DNA from: Avena insularis
Lineage: Eukaryota; Streptophyta; Magnoliopsida; Poales; Poaceae
Assembly (NCBI GenBank): GCA_023614405.1
Contig: CM042694.1
Span: forward strand, 90,689,285 to 90,753,284
Direction: 5' to 3'
Length of the DNA stretch: 64,000 nucleotides
Shown: piece by piece, positions 45,501-58,872 of the stretch
Position numbering within the stretch: the stretch's first letter is position 1
How the letters are laid out: each line of letters opens with the position of its first letter
Made by a program: the position numbers and the translations under genes
Notes under the pieces: generated by a model
What the model was told of the DNA's origin: nothing
Seen by the model: only the letters and a program-made list of their open reading frames with translations
The model's database searches: none

Positions 45501-46500
45501 CATATCCTCGAGGGTATCTATGACCAACTGAAGATTGCAAACTCTTCTTTAGGCACTAGAAATTTTTTCACAGACCTGACACACTTGAACGGTCTTGCGA
45601 GAGGAGACGAGGGCTACAAGGGCTTCTACCAATTGAGAGCATGTGGCCACAATGGCACAAATGCCGACATGAGGGATAGGGATATTCAGCTCGTTTACAT
45701 GTTATATGTATCAAATTTAGAATTAATTAACAAGTAGCGAATCAAATTCAGAACAAAGCATTCGGTGATTTCGAGGGTCACCTTGTTTATTTCCATTTCA
45801 ACGACGAACAGCCGGTAAATTAGTCAGCTGAAACCCTGCAGGAACTTTTGCTTGGTTTCTCTTCGCCTACTCCATGCTGGATTCGTTAAATCGAGTGCCA
45901 AATTTCAGTTGCTGCAAATTTGATGGATGAGTATATGGTATGCTGCGCGCCTATAGCGGTAAGTGTATTGTACAACTGCGAACAGTATGCCGCCGCCTAG
46001 CCCGATACTCTGATCTGGTAGATCAAGACCGCTGTAAGCGCTGGCACACTGATGAGCCAGCGATCATTTCATCCCTGAGTGGAAGGTCAGAGCTGCGAGC
46101 AGCACGACCTGCTGCGGCTAAGCCGAGGATCGTGGAGTTTATTTCCTATGAGCAAGCAAGCAAATCAAGCCAGTGCTTCCGGGTGTTTGCTGTCTGAGCA
46201 GTTCGCTACTGGCCGGAGCCCGGAGTCTTGGTTTCCGTGTGGTCGCTCGCAGCTGCAAGAGTTCTCCAGGTTCGGGCATTCCGATCTGGCGAGACTAATA
46301 CACCGCTTTCCGTACCACGTCGTTATCGTTAAATTGCAGGTTAATTTCCGGTAACTACTACTAGGTCTGTTCCAAAAGGTAGAACGCCAGCCAAAACATA
46401 CTTACTATGTTTTGAAACAGAGGTATTAACACGCAACTGTCATGTAGATACTCTGCCCACACGCACGTACGTGTACAAACAGAGCTTTGGTTCGGAGCTG
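45501..46500. other. No recognisable gene; gene-like composition in part
   Basis: 45580-46350 has balanced GC and short open frames (for example LRAYSGKCIVQLRTVCRRLA at 45943) without known domains. It could be the flank of a lost gene. A decayed Stowaway-like pair may lie at 46365-46430. Confidence 0.25.
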
Positions 46501-46519
46501 CTTTTGCCTCTAGTTCCGA

Positions 46520-47768
46520 TTGTGTTTGAGACCGAGACTAGTGAGCCCTCTAGTCCCGGTTCGTCCCGCCTCGGACGGCTAAGAGGCCAGCAAAGATCTA
46601 GTCCCGGTTCGTGATACGGCCTGGTACTAGAGGGCTCGCGCCAGCCAGCCCCATGTACGGGGGCCTTTAGTCCAGGTTGTTATCACGGGCTAGAGGTCAA
46701 TCACTAGTTCCGATTCGTAATACCAACCAGAACTAAAGAAAACAGGCAAACAAAATCGAGTCCTGCCGCGGCAGGAGAATGGCCGTCCTCCCTTGGCGGG
46801 AGATCACCTTTTCTAATTTCAAAAACATGCCAAAAAAATATAAAAAATTCTAAAAATAAAATTCTTCAAACTGTAATTAAATTAAGTGATTTAGTTGTTA
46901 CAAAAATTAACAAACATGAATTTCGATATAATTTGTAAAAAAATGTCATGTAAACTTCAAATGGCCACAACTTCTACATACGATGTCAGAAAAAATATAC
47001 AACCTATCAAAACATGCAAAAAAATCCTCTTCGATTTCAACAGCCTTAGGCCGTTTTGGATTCTTTTAGATTCTTAAAATTCAAAAAGAAAAAAAGTTAT
47101 TTCAAAAATTAAAATCTTTAGTAATTTTTATTATGTCATATTTGGATTCCCCACATTTTTCTCATAATAATGGTTATATTATTTGTCGAATTTTGATTTA
47201 CATATTTGAAGATGTTATTTATGTCATATTAAATGAATAAATGACAAAATGAATAAAATATTAATTTAATTCATTTTTTACTTTCATTGAAATAAAATAT
47301 TATTATTACTTATTTATTGTTGTTTATTTAAATACTTGTTCGTCATTTCAAAAAATAAAGACGTGTGATATATTGATATGAGTTAATATGATTGATATAC
47401 TAGTCTTGACAATAAGGTATAAGGGTTTTCGCGCGAGGTGGGAGAGATGGAATGAAGAAATTAAGCATGTTGGCGATGAAGTAGTGCTAGGATAGGTGAC
47501 CGTCCGGGAAATTTGACCATAGTTTGACCATGAGTCAAACAATTCAAAAGTTCAAAAAAAAATTGAAAATTTTGGAAAAACAATTTTAAACAAATTCTTT
47601 AGTCCCGGTTTGTAAAGGTCCCGCGCGCTCGACAGGGCCTTTAGGCCCGGTTTGTGGCCGACCGGGACTAAAGGGAGGACTTTAGTCCTGATTTCGTAGT
47701 CCTGGTTCGTATTCTAGGAATAAAGACTCTTACGAACCGGGACTATAGGCCCGTTTTTCACTAGTGAT
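46520..47768. mobile_element. CACTA-like non-autonomous element, left arm
   Basis: Ends at 47768 with cccgtttttcactagtg (the inverse reads cactagtgaaaaacggg). The sub-terminal motif tagtcccggttcgt is repeated in both orientations. The interior is AT-rich and non-coding. It is inverted relative to 47945-49322. Confidence 0.65.
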
Positions 47769-47944
47769 AGTAGCAAAGCATGAGTGGCTTGGAGCCTAGC
47801 TAGGAGGAGAAGAGAGCGGCAATGGTAGGCATAGGGATGATCAACGCGGGACGATGAAAGGCTAAATTTTCCTTGGATCTACTAGATCAAGATTCAAGCT
47901 TGAAGTATGGGCTTAAGGGTATGTATATTGCCAGCAAGGTATGT

Positions 47945-49322
47945 GGCATTTGTAGAAAACGGGTCTATAGTCCCGGTTTATAAGGGCCTTTAGTCCTGGT
48001 TTCAACCAGGACTACGAAATCGGGACTAAAGCCTCCCTCTTTAGTCTCGGTCGGCCACAAACCGGGACAAAAGGCCCTCACGGGGCTGCGTCGAGCGCGC
48101 GGGAATACGAACCGGGACTAAAGTCCCGATTTTTTTCGAATTGTTTTTTTAAATGATTTTTTTCAAATTTTTCTTGAACTTTTAAATTATTTAACTCGTT
48201 AATGTCTCACATCTCTCAAATTTAACACTAACCTTAATCTTAGGTCAAACTGCACTTATGGTCAAACTTCTCGATCGGTCACCCATCCTAGCACTACTCC
48301 ACTACCAGCATGTTTAACTTCTTCATTCCATTTCTTCCACCTCACACGAAGTACCCTTATACCTTATTGTCAAGACTACTATATCAATCATATTAACTCA
48401 TATCGAAATGTCATACGTCTTTATTTTTTGAAATTACGAACAACTATTGAAGTAAACAACAATAAGTGAGTAATAATAATATTTTATTCCAATGAAAATA
48501 AAAAATAATTAATTAATATTTTACTCATTTTTTGCCATTTATTCATTTAATATGACATAAATAATATCTTCAAATCTGTAAATCTAAATTCAACAAATAA
48601 TATATCCATTATTATTAGAAAATGTAAAGAATCCAAATATGACATAAAAAGTTACTATTTTTCAATTTTTGAAATAACATTTTTCTTTTCGAATTTTAAG
48701 AATCTAAAAGAATCCCAAATGGCCTAAGGCGGTTGAAATCGAAGATGAAATTTTTTCTACATGTTTTGATAGGTTGTACATTTTTTCTGACATCGTATGC
48801 AAAAGTTATGGCCATTTAATTTTTTCATAATATTTTTTTGCAAATTATGTCCAAATTCATGTTTGTTAATTTTCGTAACAACTAAATCACTTAATATACT
48901 ACACTTCAAAAGATTTTTTTTGAAATTTTTATAATTTTTTGGGTTGATTTTGAAACTAGAAAAGGCGATCTCCAGCCACGGGGGTGGGGTGGAGAGCTGT
49001 TCTCCTGCTGCGGTAGGATTTTTGCCTGTTTTTCTGCCACGACAGAACTCGAGAATTTTTTTTGCCCACTTTTCTTTAGTCCTGGTTGGTGATACGAACC
49101 AGGACTAACGGGGTTGGCACCGGCTGCAGCCTGCCGCAACCCCTTTAGTCTCGGTTGGTGTCTCTAACCGGGACTAAAGGTCCAGTTTGATCCGGGACTA
49201 AAAATTGTTGGTGTTTTAGCCGTTGGAATCCAGACTAATGCTCACATTAGTCATGGGTCCAACCACAACGGGGACTAATGCTCCCAACTGGGCTGGATGA
49301 AGGCTCTTTTTCTACTAGTGTG
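47945..49322. mobile_element. CACTA-like non-autonomous element, right arm (inverted copy)
   Basis: Starts near gaaaacgggtctatagtccc and ends ggctctttttctactagtg (the inverse reads cactagtagaaaaagagcc). Along most of its length it is the reverse complement of the left arm, for example ttcttccacctcacacgaag opposite the region at 47430. About 175 bp separate the arms. Confidence 0.65.
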
Positions 49323-49539
49323 GATCAGGAGTTGGGAAAAGCTGTGTGTGATCTAATTTCTCTCTTTTAAACTATCTATATCTACTATGTGTGTTATAGA
49401 CTATTATTATTTTCCAACGTAGTTGACATGTCTAGCAGTAGATAAGTAGTGACACAAGCGAATGGGTCAGAGAACATGCACACGCTGCATGTACCACCAA
49501 CATCCAGGGGGCTGAGCACGAACCCATAAGATTTTACCC

Positions 49540-51110
49540 CTCGACATAGGTCCACCACAAAACCACTCCGGCCTAAAGTAGAGTGGGCTATGCTCAGGAT
49601 GCAAAAGATACCATAGAGGCTACGGAAGAGAACATGACTAACCGTGTGTGTATCATTGTTTTCTCGCTTGATGTACAAATCTAGCACCTCACAAGCACCG
49701 ATCCCGATGCTTCCAAGTCCTAGGATTTTGTGGTTCTCAAAATGAGATCTACCTAAGTGCAAAAACTCATGTACATTGGTTAGTGGACTATGCCGAGATG
49801 AACCTAGAGATGGATGGGCTCACTCCTTGCTAAGCCTCGATCATATGGCTTTTTTTAACCATGATCATGTTTGACCTCTATTTCTAATGTTTAAATAGGA
49901 ATGAAAACATAAAGTTGGATATTATGTTGTGCAACAAGAATGCAACAGATGCTTTCATGCCATTAATATGTACTGCCGCATTGGACTAATGGGTAGTCAT
50001 GTACTATTGTGAGCATCCCATCTCTTAATTATTACCAATGCTCTGCATGTGCATTCACTAAATTTTGCTTTTCATATATCCGTATTTTATGTATCCAGAA
50101 ATTATTCTGAAGAATCCCCTCCCTCACTGAAGTAGCCTCTGATAGAGGTTTTAATCATATCAATTGAAGTTCACATTATAGTTTCTTTAGCTCTACACAT
50201 TTTGAATTTATTTGAATCCGCATTCTTAATTTAGCTTGCCATTGGCAGCCGGTATGGACCTAAAAAACAAATTCCTTGGCGTATGCATGACATGTCGACC
50301 CAAAACGCCGAATCGTAATTTTTTAAAGACTTTTCTAATTCTCTCAATTTTCACATGAGACGAGTATCAACTATGGTTGACAGGGATATGTGGTTCGACC
50401 ACCGATGGACCATTGTCTTTGTGTGTCAATTGTATGTTTGTGTGTGTCCTCCACTCCTATATCACAACACCATCGATTGTGTCATAGAACACGAAGGGGT
50501 TGGTTCACCACATTTACAAAAATAAAGATCCTTTATCCCATAGCCAATAATGTGTTAAAGCTTTTACAATTAAATTTGGTTTATATAATATGTAAATAAT
50601 TTTGGATACAACCAGATAGAGATATAAACACACAAACAAATAAACTATCTAGAACAAAGGGAAAATTACCACCAAGATTTGAACTTATAAAAACCTGTTT
50701 GCTCGAATTGGATTGCATACATGGTACCTTAAAATACAATATATTCGTAAACCGTGGGAGGTGTTTCTTGAAAGGTGCATGCTAAGAAAATTATTCGGAT
50801 TTCTGCACTAGTATAAGCTATGCATAGTTTGATCTTTGTGATAAGTATATTAAAGCCCGATGCTAGAATAATAATACAAATGTTGATATAACATAACATT
50901 GTTGTTAATATTAAGTAGGGTTTACATTAGATCAAGAAAAGGGCTGGTATGACTAGATAATGGGCAATAAAACCTAAAACATATAGAATATAAAAAAGGA
51001 AAGATTACAACCAAGATGAAATGCCTCATAATTCTTGTCAAAACCACAACTGAACTCATCATTGCTGCATGACCATAGTTGTTATCTATGATGGATCCCC
51101 AGAAGGCATC
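49540..51110 (+). repeat. R repeat copy 9 (long form)
   Basis: Blocks A to H (cccgatgcttccaagtcctagg at 49703) are followed by the extension with ttggattgcatacatgg (50719) and gataagtatattaaa (50841), as in copy 12. At 51000-51110 the minus strand has a weak match to the exon-like sequence near 27200. Confidence 0.75.
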
Positions 51111-51779
51111 AATTCTCAAATTATTTTCCAAGGGTCCAATAAATCCATCGGTGTTTTCCATAGTGACTCGGGTGAATATCTCGACTATGAAAACTTGCAG
51201 TTCTTCCCGTCAACCCTTCAAGACCTAAAAGACTCACTTTTTTTCCCATGAAAAGTTTGTGTAAATGGATTCGTTTGATAAGAAACATGAGATAATGAGT
51301 ATGTACCAAAAAAAAGTCTCATAAGTACTTATTAATAAAATCGTAGTTGGAGTTACTAAATTCTTGGGGAGTATGTTTATATTGTCTATGAATACTCTAC
51401 AAATAGTTTATTAAACTGCATGGTGTAAATGACCAAGAGCAAGTCCTAATTGATCTTGCAACGGATCCGCAACCGAACGAATACATTTATTTTCAAGTGA
51501 TTCATATTTTCATCGTCATGTATACCTGTTCCAAATTTCGGTTCAATCAAATGATCTTTAGCGGCCAATACATCGCAGCTGAAGTACGACACGTTGTCTT
51601 TTGATTTGTCTTGAACCCATAATTTTTTATCCCTCCAGATAGATCAACGACAACTCAAAAGACCGACAAAGAGTCAACTTTAGGACGGTGGCAATAGATG
51701 AATATATCCCCTATAATCTATAGATGAGTCTGTGTCTACCTAAGATTCATGATCTCGTCACTAAGATGTAAAGATCAGA
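51111..51779. other. No recognisable gene
   Basis: AT-rich sequence; short open frames without domains. Confidence 0.3.
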
Positions 51780-52245
51780 CTGCACACAACCATTAATCCC
51801 GACACTTCCAAATCCTAAGATTTATGTGGTTTCAACAACATTGGTAAATGGGATCTAGTTAAGTACAGAACTAGGGTATGTGTAGTATATGTCAATATGA
51901 ACATAGCAATGGATGTGTTCTACGCTTTTCTCAGCTGGATCACATGGATTTTTTATGAACCATGATCATCCATGACCTCTATTGTCATGCTTAAATAGAA
52001 ACGGTATTGTACATTTTGATATATGTTGTGCAACAACAATGCAATAGATTCTTAATGCTAAACATGTACATGCATTAAATTTTCCTTGTCATATATCCAT
52101 TTTTTTGTACCCAAAAATGATTCCAAAGAATTCCCTCCTTTATTGCAGAAGCCATGTAAATGAAGGTTGACATTGTAGTTTCTTTAGCTCCGCATATTTT
52201 GAAAATTCAATTGAATTCGACTTCTTAAGTCACATTGCCATCGCA
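51780..52245 (+). repeat. R repeat copy 10
   Basis: Blocks B to G, somewhat shortened: cccgacacttccaaatccta, atgaacatagcaatggatg, gttgtgcaacaacaatgcaa, ttgacattgtagtttcttta. Confidence 0.7.
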
Positions 52246-53990
52246 CCAGTTCGAGGTTTGTCTTGCTTGCTTATAGTTGATAAATGCCGCGTGGGGCGTT
52301 GACTCATAGGACACAACCACCGCGCCGGCCACTGTCACCTTCCACAACAACAAGCCCAAAATACACAGAGGCCAGGCACACCGTAGGTTATGCTCTCTCC
52401 AGTCCGACCTTCTTGCTCAGGGTTCGAATGGTTCATGGTCAGCACGCTAGCATTCACTGGCTGAAGTGACGTACCAGATCAAGGGTATCAGACTAGGCAG
52501 GGTGTTGTAGGCAATTGACTAATCTGTCAAATTTGGAGCAACTGAAACTTAAGACTCAGTTCAACAATGCATGTGCATCGACATGAAACTTTTGCATATG
52601 CATGTGTGTATTGGCTTCAATTTGTTCTCTGAACTTCAACTGCTAGCCAGTTTCTACTTTCTACCGGTAGTTCTGGATACTGCTTGATCATACTGCTAGC
52701 AGATGCAAGGAAATCCGTGTGTTGCGCATTGCACTGGGCAGAATTTAGCACGATCTTCTCACGGAGCACATACATAGCTGTCCACGGGATAGGCCAGATA
52801 CGGCAGATTCCGAGCTCCGCCTCCCACCGCCACCGGCCACACGTAGGAAACACCCGCCCCCACCGGTCACACGCCTCAGGATGTAGGTGGGCACGTCCAC
52901 GGTTGTCCACCGACTGCCTACCCGTGTCTATATAATTTAATAGGGATTGGCAAGTATGTCTGTTTAATCCTGCTCATGCCAACCTAAACCCACGTGCCCA
53001 CCTAAACCCGCCAGCTTCCCCACAAAGTACACAGAAAAGTGCAAAGAGCAACAACTTCATACAAGGTCACAGAAAATAGCAATGAACGTCGTCACACAAT
53101 TACATAAGAAGGAGTATAATCTTACATAGGAAACCACAGACCGACTACTAGATTTAGTACATGGATATACTGAACAGATTAATTAATACTACTCTCTCTG
53201 ATGCATATTAAATATTTTACATAGATTTAGTACAAAATGTCAGTACATGGATGACACTAGTATAAAGAAATGTCCTACTGAACAGATTCAGTCTATTGCC
53301 TTCTCCCCAGTACATTGAGTATTTGTGATCCCCTGTCTTCGGAGGATTGACAAATATAGTGATAATTCCCTGCCAATCAGGAAGTACAAAATAAAATAAG
53401 CTTCAGAATGAATACATCAGCGGTACCAGATCAAGTGCAAATGTAGTACAGATGCAAAGAAATGGCACCGTGAATATAATATCTACAACAACAGAAACTT
53501 TTATGCAAGAAAGTTCTCCTCTCACTGTTGTCACTTTTATGAGATAAACATCAGCAATTATGTAGATGGAATCACAAACAGTATCATTGTGTGAATCGAT
53601 AGATCAGCAATCATTTAGTATGAAAAAACCCATTAACCTTATAAAAATAGCAGTTATGTATGGACAAACAAATAATATTCTAGCAGTACACTACTGAAAA
53701 ACCTTTGACCTTGATCTATTGCTGGTCTAGAATCATATTGTGAAATTTTGTAATTCTGAATAACTTGTGAACTTATTAGTTTTGTTAATCCAACACTATA
53801 CCGATGGAGGCTGGGGATATGTGTTAGTATTCAGTTTCTTGCTGTAATCTTGTAACCTTAACCTCAAGGCACAAGTTAGTCCTCAAATTAGGCCCTGCTG
53901 TCAATCTTTCTTCAGAAAACAAATACCCAATATTTATGCAACTCCATGTACTTGAGAGAAAAACTAATAAAATAGTACCTGAAGATAGCA
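52246..53990. other. No recognisable gene; possible left flank of the hAT element
   Basis: 52280-52920 has mixed GC with domain-free frames. tagggattggcaag near 52942 resembles some hAT ends, but no matching right end or 8 bp TSD was found. The rest is AT-rich and non-coding. Confidence 0.25.
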
Positions 53991-54129
53991 TGGCAAAATC
54001 CAGTCATCTAAATTATGAAACCCCCTGTACTGTGCATGCTTCGGAAGAACCTGCAACAACTACAAGTTAATATATGCCACATGATACATATTAATGCAAC
54101 AACTACAAGCTGAAATAGATGCTTACTGC

Positions 54130-55930
54130 TAGGCCTAATCCAGTCGCCAAAGCATATCAATGCTTCGACCGTTTCAGGTGCTAGGCTACTTCTGTGATCA
54201 GATAACTCTCCCACATGTGCTAAACGCAGATTCAGAGGCAACCGATGAAGCTGGAACAACCAGCACATCACGGGAAATTCTACCAAGGGTTGGGTACCTT
54301 GAACAGTTCACATCCCACCACTTTAGGATGTCAAACCCTGCGGTAAGGGGATGGAAGTCCTCCTCTAGATACCGATGTAGCTCATTGCGACTGCTAGCTT
54401 GCTTAAGCTTGACATGTTCAGCCCAATCTGAAAGCACACTATCTGGCAAAACAACTCCATCTTCATTCCTTTCTTGTGACAATGGATCAACATCATCTCC
54501 CAATTCAGCAGCATATTCTGTAAATAGAGCATCCACATCTTTCGTAACTTCTTGTATATTCTTAGGCGCATCAACTACAAAATATGTCTTCAATTAAAAA
54601 TCAACATATTCCATCTTAAATCTTGGATCGAGTACCACCGGTATGCAGTTTGTCAAGTATGACTCCATAAAGTACTTGTGAAATTTATTCTTCATTTCTT
54701 TCACCATGATTCTGATTATAGGGTTGTCGCTCTTTGCTTGTTTATCTAGGATAACTTTCACATCCCAAATTTCAAAGAAATGTCTATTGGATGTGGGGTA
54801 GTTTGAGCCTGAAATGACATTGGTAGCATGGTAGAATACCTTAAGAAGCTTACAAATGTCTTCAACCATTTTCCACTCCTCGGCTGAAGGACAAAATGTA
54901 AAATTTGGTTCTTGTTGCTGTAAGGTCTCAAAGACTTTTCTAAATGGCAATATGGACTCAAGCATAAGGAATGTCGAGTTCCACCTTGAAGACACGTCGG
55001 ATGTAGGTTGTTGTTTGCATGTTATTCCAGCTTGTGTGACCATCTTGGCAAATTGTTCTTTTCTGTCCTGGGAACTCCTAATATATTTTACGCTCTCTCT
55101 ACTATTGTCCACAACAGACTTCTTCTCTTTCACTTTCAATCCATCTTGCACTATAAGATTTAGCACATGACATGCACACCGGATGTGTAGAAGTTTCCCT
55201 TCATGATGGATAAGGCCTCGATCGACAAGATTTTTTCTAAGATGACTAATTATTTTGGTGTTCACTTCTGCATTATCCATTGTGAATCATGGGGTGTTTT
55301 GACTAGGTAAAACCTTATGATTTTATGCCTAATTCTCCAATTACTGTCAATCCAATGACATGTAATGCATAGATAACCAAGCTTATGGTTAGATGTCCAC
55401 ATATCACCAGTTAAGGATACTCTATGGTTGCAATTCATGAAGGAACTTTGATAGTTACTTCTATATGAATAGTAAGTATCCATGCAATCATTTTGGACAG
55501 TAACTCTATTGACCAACTTGAACCACGGATTCAACGATGCACATAATTTCCAAAAACCGGCATACTCGACAAATGAAAATGGCAGCCCATGCAAGACAAT
55601 TAACTTAACAAGTTCAATCCTTCCTACTTGTTGGTCAAATTTCCAGTCAGGGTCTATTTCATCAGAGGTTCTAATTTGCTGAACCACCCCATCCATTGAA
55701 TATTTGACCTCACATACCTTCAAGTGTCTGGCAAGTTGACTGCTACCAGAGACCTTAAAGGCTAGAAACACAGTGTTGCAGTACTTGCATCGGCCTTGCA
55801 TTAGAAGTCCATCAATATATATTGGCTCAGCATCGTTCCAAATGATGGAGGTTAACTTCCATGGTTTGCGTTTGGAGCCTACGAGTATGAAAGTTCTCAA
55901 ATATTGGCATCTACATAGTAGTATTAATGG
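54130..55930 (-). pseudogene. hAT-superfamily transposase, broken
   Basis: The minus strand encodes a BED zinc finger (CKYCNTVFLAFKVSGSSQLA then RHLKVC; 55262-55900), the hAT core SLTGDMWTSNHKLGYLCITC, then a second frame at 54594-55280 (LLHIRCACHVLNLIVQDGLK, VSSRWNSTFLMLE). Next is a C-terminal frame at 54198-54593 with the dimerisation motif LKWWDVNCSRYPTLGRISRD and VPASSVASESAFSTCGRV, and finally SDHRSSLAPETVEALICFGD in another frame. Near 55275 a frameshift coincides with loss of the usual segment between the two core parts. A TAA ends the frame at YVDF before the C-terminal part. Three or more lesions rule out a working enzyme. Confidence 0.85.
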
Positions 55931-56339
55931 TCCTATTTAAGGGCATGTGACAGAGGTCAAAACTTACCATTAGTAGCAGTAGGTGGTAACTCATCTGAAG
56001 TAGTTGGAGTGCCATGTGCAGGAGCAGGTGAAAGATCATGCAAATTAGGAGATGGATCATGCAAATTAGGAGATCTCGAAGTTCCAGCTAGATTTGGAGA
56101 CCTTGGATGCGAATTAGGAGGCCTAGCATATGATTGTGCTTTTTTCTGGCAATCATATTAATTTTAGGAGACCTAGAAACAACAGTAGGCATTTTTCTTC
56201 CCGCATTTTTGGAGTTCTGTAATTGTGTCATGACATCCTGCATTTCGAGCAAGATAATTACATTATTAGCATCTCATGGTGTACTAGAAGAATCAAACTT
56301 ACTTTTGCATAGTGTTATATAGTGTAACAAGAACATACC

Positions 56340-56540
56340 GTCGAACTTACTTTTTCATTAACAGTTCTTGCGGCCTTTCTTGCTCTTGAGCTTTCACTAG
56401 CACGAGATAGTGGCCTTTTGCCCCCTACGGTTACATAGATAGGGACATCCCTGCTACCATCCTGCTGCTCCACACAAGTCACTCTAGTAATTTGCAGCTC
56501 AATACAGGCATCGCTGGACCGCTGCAGCTCCCCACAAAAT
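56340..56540 (-). pseudogene. Probable 5' exon of the hAT transposase gene
   Basis: The minus strand reads ELQRSSDACIELQITRVTCV and DVPIYVTVGGKRPLSRASES then RKAARTVNEKV, a basic region like hAT N-termini. Small further pieces (DVMTQLQNSKNAGRKMPTVV) lie at about 56170-56240. Confidence 0.4.
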
Positions 56541-58199
56541 TTTAGATAAAAAAAATATTCAGTTAATAGTGCTTGTTCGATTTGGTTCAGAACAATAATA
56601 CTAGTTCAACTATGAAATTTACCAAGGGAACATTGAGTAAGTAGTTCTAGCTGAAATTTTGAAAAGATAGCAAGATGCAAGTTCCATATAATAACAGAAA
56701 CTAAACATTCTTGCTCCTGTTAAAATAAGAACAGATACAGAAAAAACTCAAAGCGTCAAGTGAGTGGTGATGCACCAATCATTTTGAAAGTTGTGGTGTT
56801 GCACTACGCGCAGCAATATCAGGACTTAAAATACAAAGGCGAGGAAGAAGAAGCTGGGCACCACCTGCACCTGCTAAAAGGGATGGGTGAAAAAGCCTTT
56901 AATTAAGTTCCATATTAGTACTGTATGTTCTAGATAATTCAGCATTTGGATTCCAGCCTGCTAATTTAATTAGGTTTAAAGTCATCATTTTCTAATTTTT
57001 CTTTCAGAGTGAACATTTCAGAAGTTAAGCAAAGTGTCAACTGGATTACACAATGCAAAGTTGGAGTGTACTAGCAGTTGCATTTGATCAGTAGCATTGT
57101 ATTAGCATTTGAACTCGTATGTTCTGAATGTGTGTTCTGATCTACAACTACGACCAGTCAGTGCTTCAAATATACACAACCAAAACAAGCACAAGAAACA
57201 ATGGAATGTTCCAAGTCTGGGTCAACCTATGTCATGGCCAGTTTCAGCAACAGTCTGAGATATATATCCTCACTGATGGAGCAGAGTCCAGACATAGTAT
57301 ACAAAAAATTGGAATTGGCAACCAATCCCCACCCATGAAACGGGGATTTAGACCAGCAATAGGATTATATGAACTAAACGACATGAGATCTAGACCAGCA
57401 ATAGATCAAGCAAGAGGGAGAGAGCTACCTTTTTCCCCTTCTTCTTGGAGGAAGGCCCTGACCTAGCACATCGCCAGCAGCAGCCTCCAGCTTCACATGG
57501 ACAAGACCTGCCTACAAATCGCCGTCCACCTGCCCTCCTTGCTCTGTGATCCTAGGCATGGACGTGATGCCGCTGCCGACGGGAGGAGTGGACTGGCGGA
57601 ACGGGATCTCGGTCGGCGCAGCGTTGGCTATGTGGCTAAGAGTGCGAGGGGACGTGAGGGGTGAGCAGGGGAAGGAAGTGGAGACGGCGGGGTGGCTCCT
57701 CCCGGCATGGAGGTTGCCTCCATCTCCATGGAGGCCATCTCCTGGCGGCGTAGCGACGGTAGTGGAGGAACCGTGGGATCCCTAATATGTTTTCCTCTAA
57801 CTAATGGGCCTCCACTAAACGAGAAAAGGTGGGATGGGTTGGCCGCCCCGTGGGCAGCACATTCCCACTTTCAGCCTGACACACGCCCACTCGCCAACTG
57901 ATGTTGCCTTCCACGGTGGCGAGTTTTTTGACTGCTTTGGCACCAACGTGCACCCGGCTCTCTACGTCTGTAGACAGTTGTTATTGGCATGGCCCTCTGC
58001 TGCCACTAGTATGAGCAACCAAATTTATCAAGGTGGGCGTGTGACTGTTTGGAGCCGTGTAAGAAATATCCTAGTGACTAAAATTTATCACTCGTCGTGG
58101 AAAAGAAGCTAGACGAAACAGAAAAAACAAGTAAATTCGCAGCATCTTTCAGATTATTGACCAAAAGCCATCATAACACACAATTAAATTCACATGCTC
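56541..58199. other. Upstream region of the hAT gene; GC-rich block, no clear gene
   Basis: 57420-57900 is GC-rich with domain-free frames on both strands, like a transposon promoter or 5' UTR. 56541-57420 is AT-rich without recognisable structure. Confidence 0.3.
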
Positions 58200-58234
58200 T
58201 TACGAATACTGCAGCCCAGTGGTGATATCCCGAG

Positions 58235-58872
58235 ACTTTATCCCTTGTCGTAGGTCCGCGACAAAACCTCGTAGGACGGAAGAATAGTTGGAATGGAGAG
58301 TTCGGTAATATACATATACCCTAGAGGTTGTAGAGGAGTATATGTCTAGCCGTACATCATGGTCCCATCCCTTCATGTAGAAATCTAGCTTGACACTACC
58401 GCTAATCCCGATGCTTCCAAGGCCTAAGATTTTTGTGGTTAACATTGGAAAAGGAGCTCTATCTAAGAGCAAAACTAGGATATATGTGGAGTATGTCAAT
58501 ATGAACCTAGCAATGGATAGGTTCTACTCGTTTCTCAGCCTGGATCATGTTTGACCTCTACTTTCATGCTTTAAATAGAGAAGATATTATGAAGTTGGAT
58601 ATTATGTTCTGCAACAACCACGCAAGAAAACTTTTAGTGCAATTCAATTTTGATGTACTGGTGTGAGCATCCCTCCCTCAGTGTGGTACGTTCTTTGATC
58701 CTTGGCAAGTGCATGCACTTAACTTTCTTTTCATATATATGTCTTTCATGTAATCAAAATCGATTCCAAATAATCCCCTTCCTTAAAAAAGTAGCTCCCT
58801 CATAATTTTTTGATTATATTGATTGAAGATCACATTGAAGTTTCTTTAAATTCTCACATTTTGAGAAGAGTA
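58235..58872 (+). repeat. R repeat copy 11
   Basis: Blocks A to G: catataccctagaggttg, cccgatgcttccaaggccta, atgaacctagcaatggatag, tgcaacaaccacgcaa, gagcatccctccctcagtg and cacattgaagtttctttaaa. It ends abruptly at the TIR element. Confidence 0.75.

Noticed and set aside
49394..49762. A 122-codon minus-strand frame with a partly similar frame at 58200-58499
   Set aside because: The similarity follows from both lying in R repeats; the shared peptide is short and stops occur in the other copies.
52940..57900. Full hAT element borders around the transposase
   Set aside because: tagggattggcaag on the left has no convincing inverted partner on the right and no 8 bp TSD could be matched.
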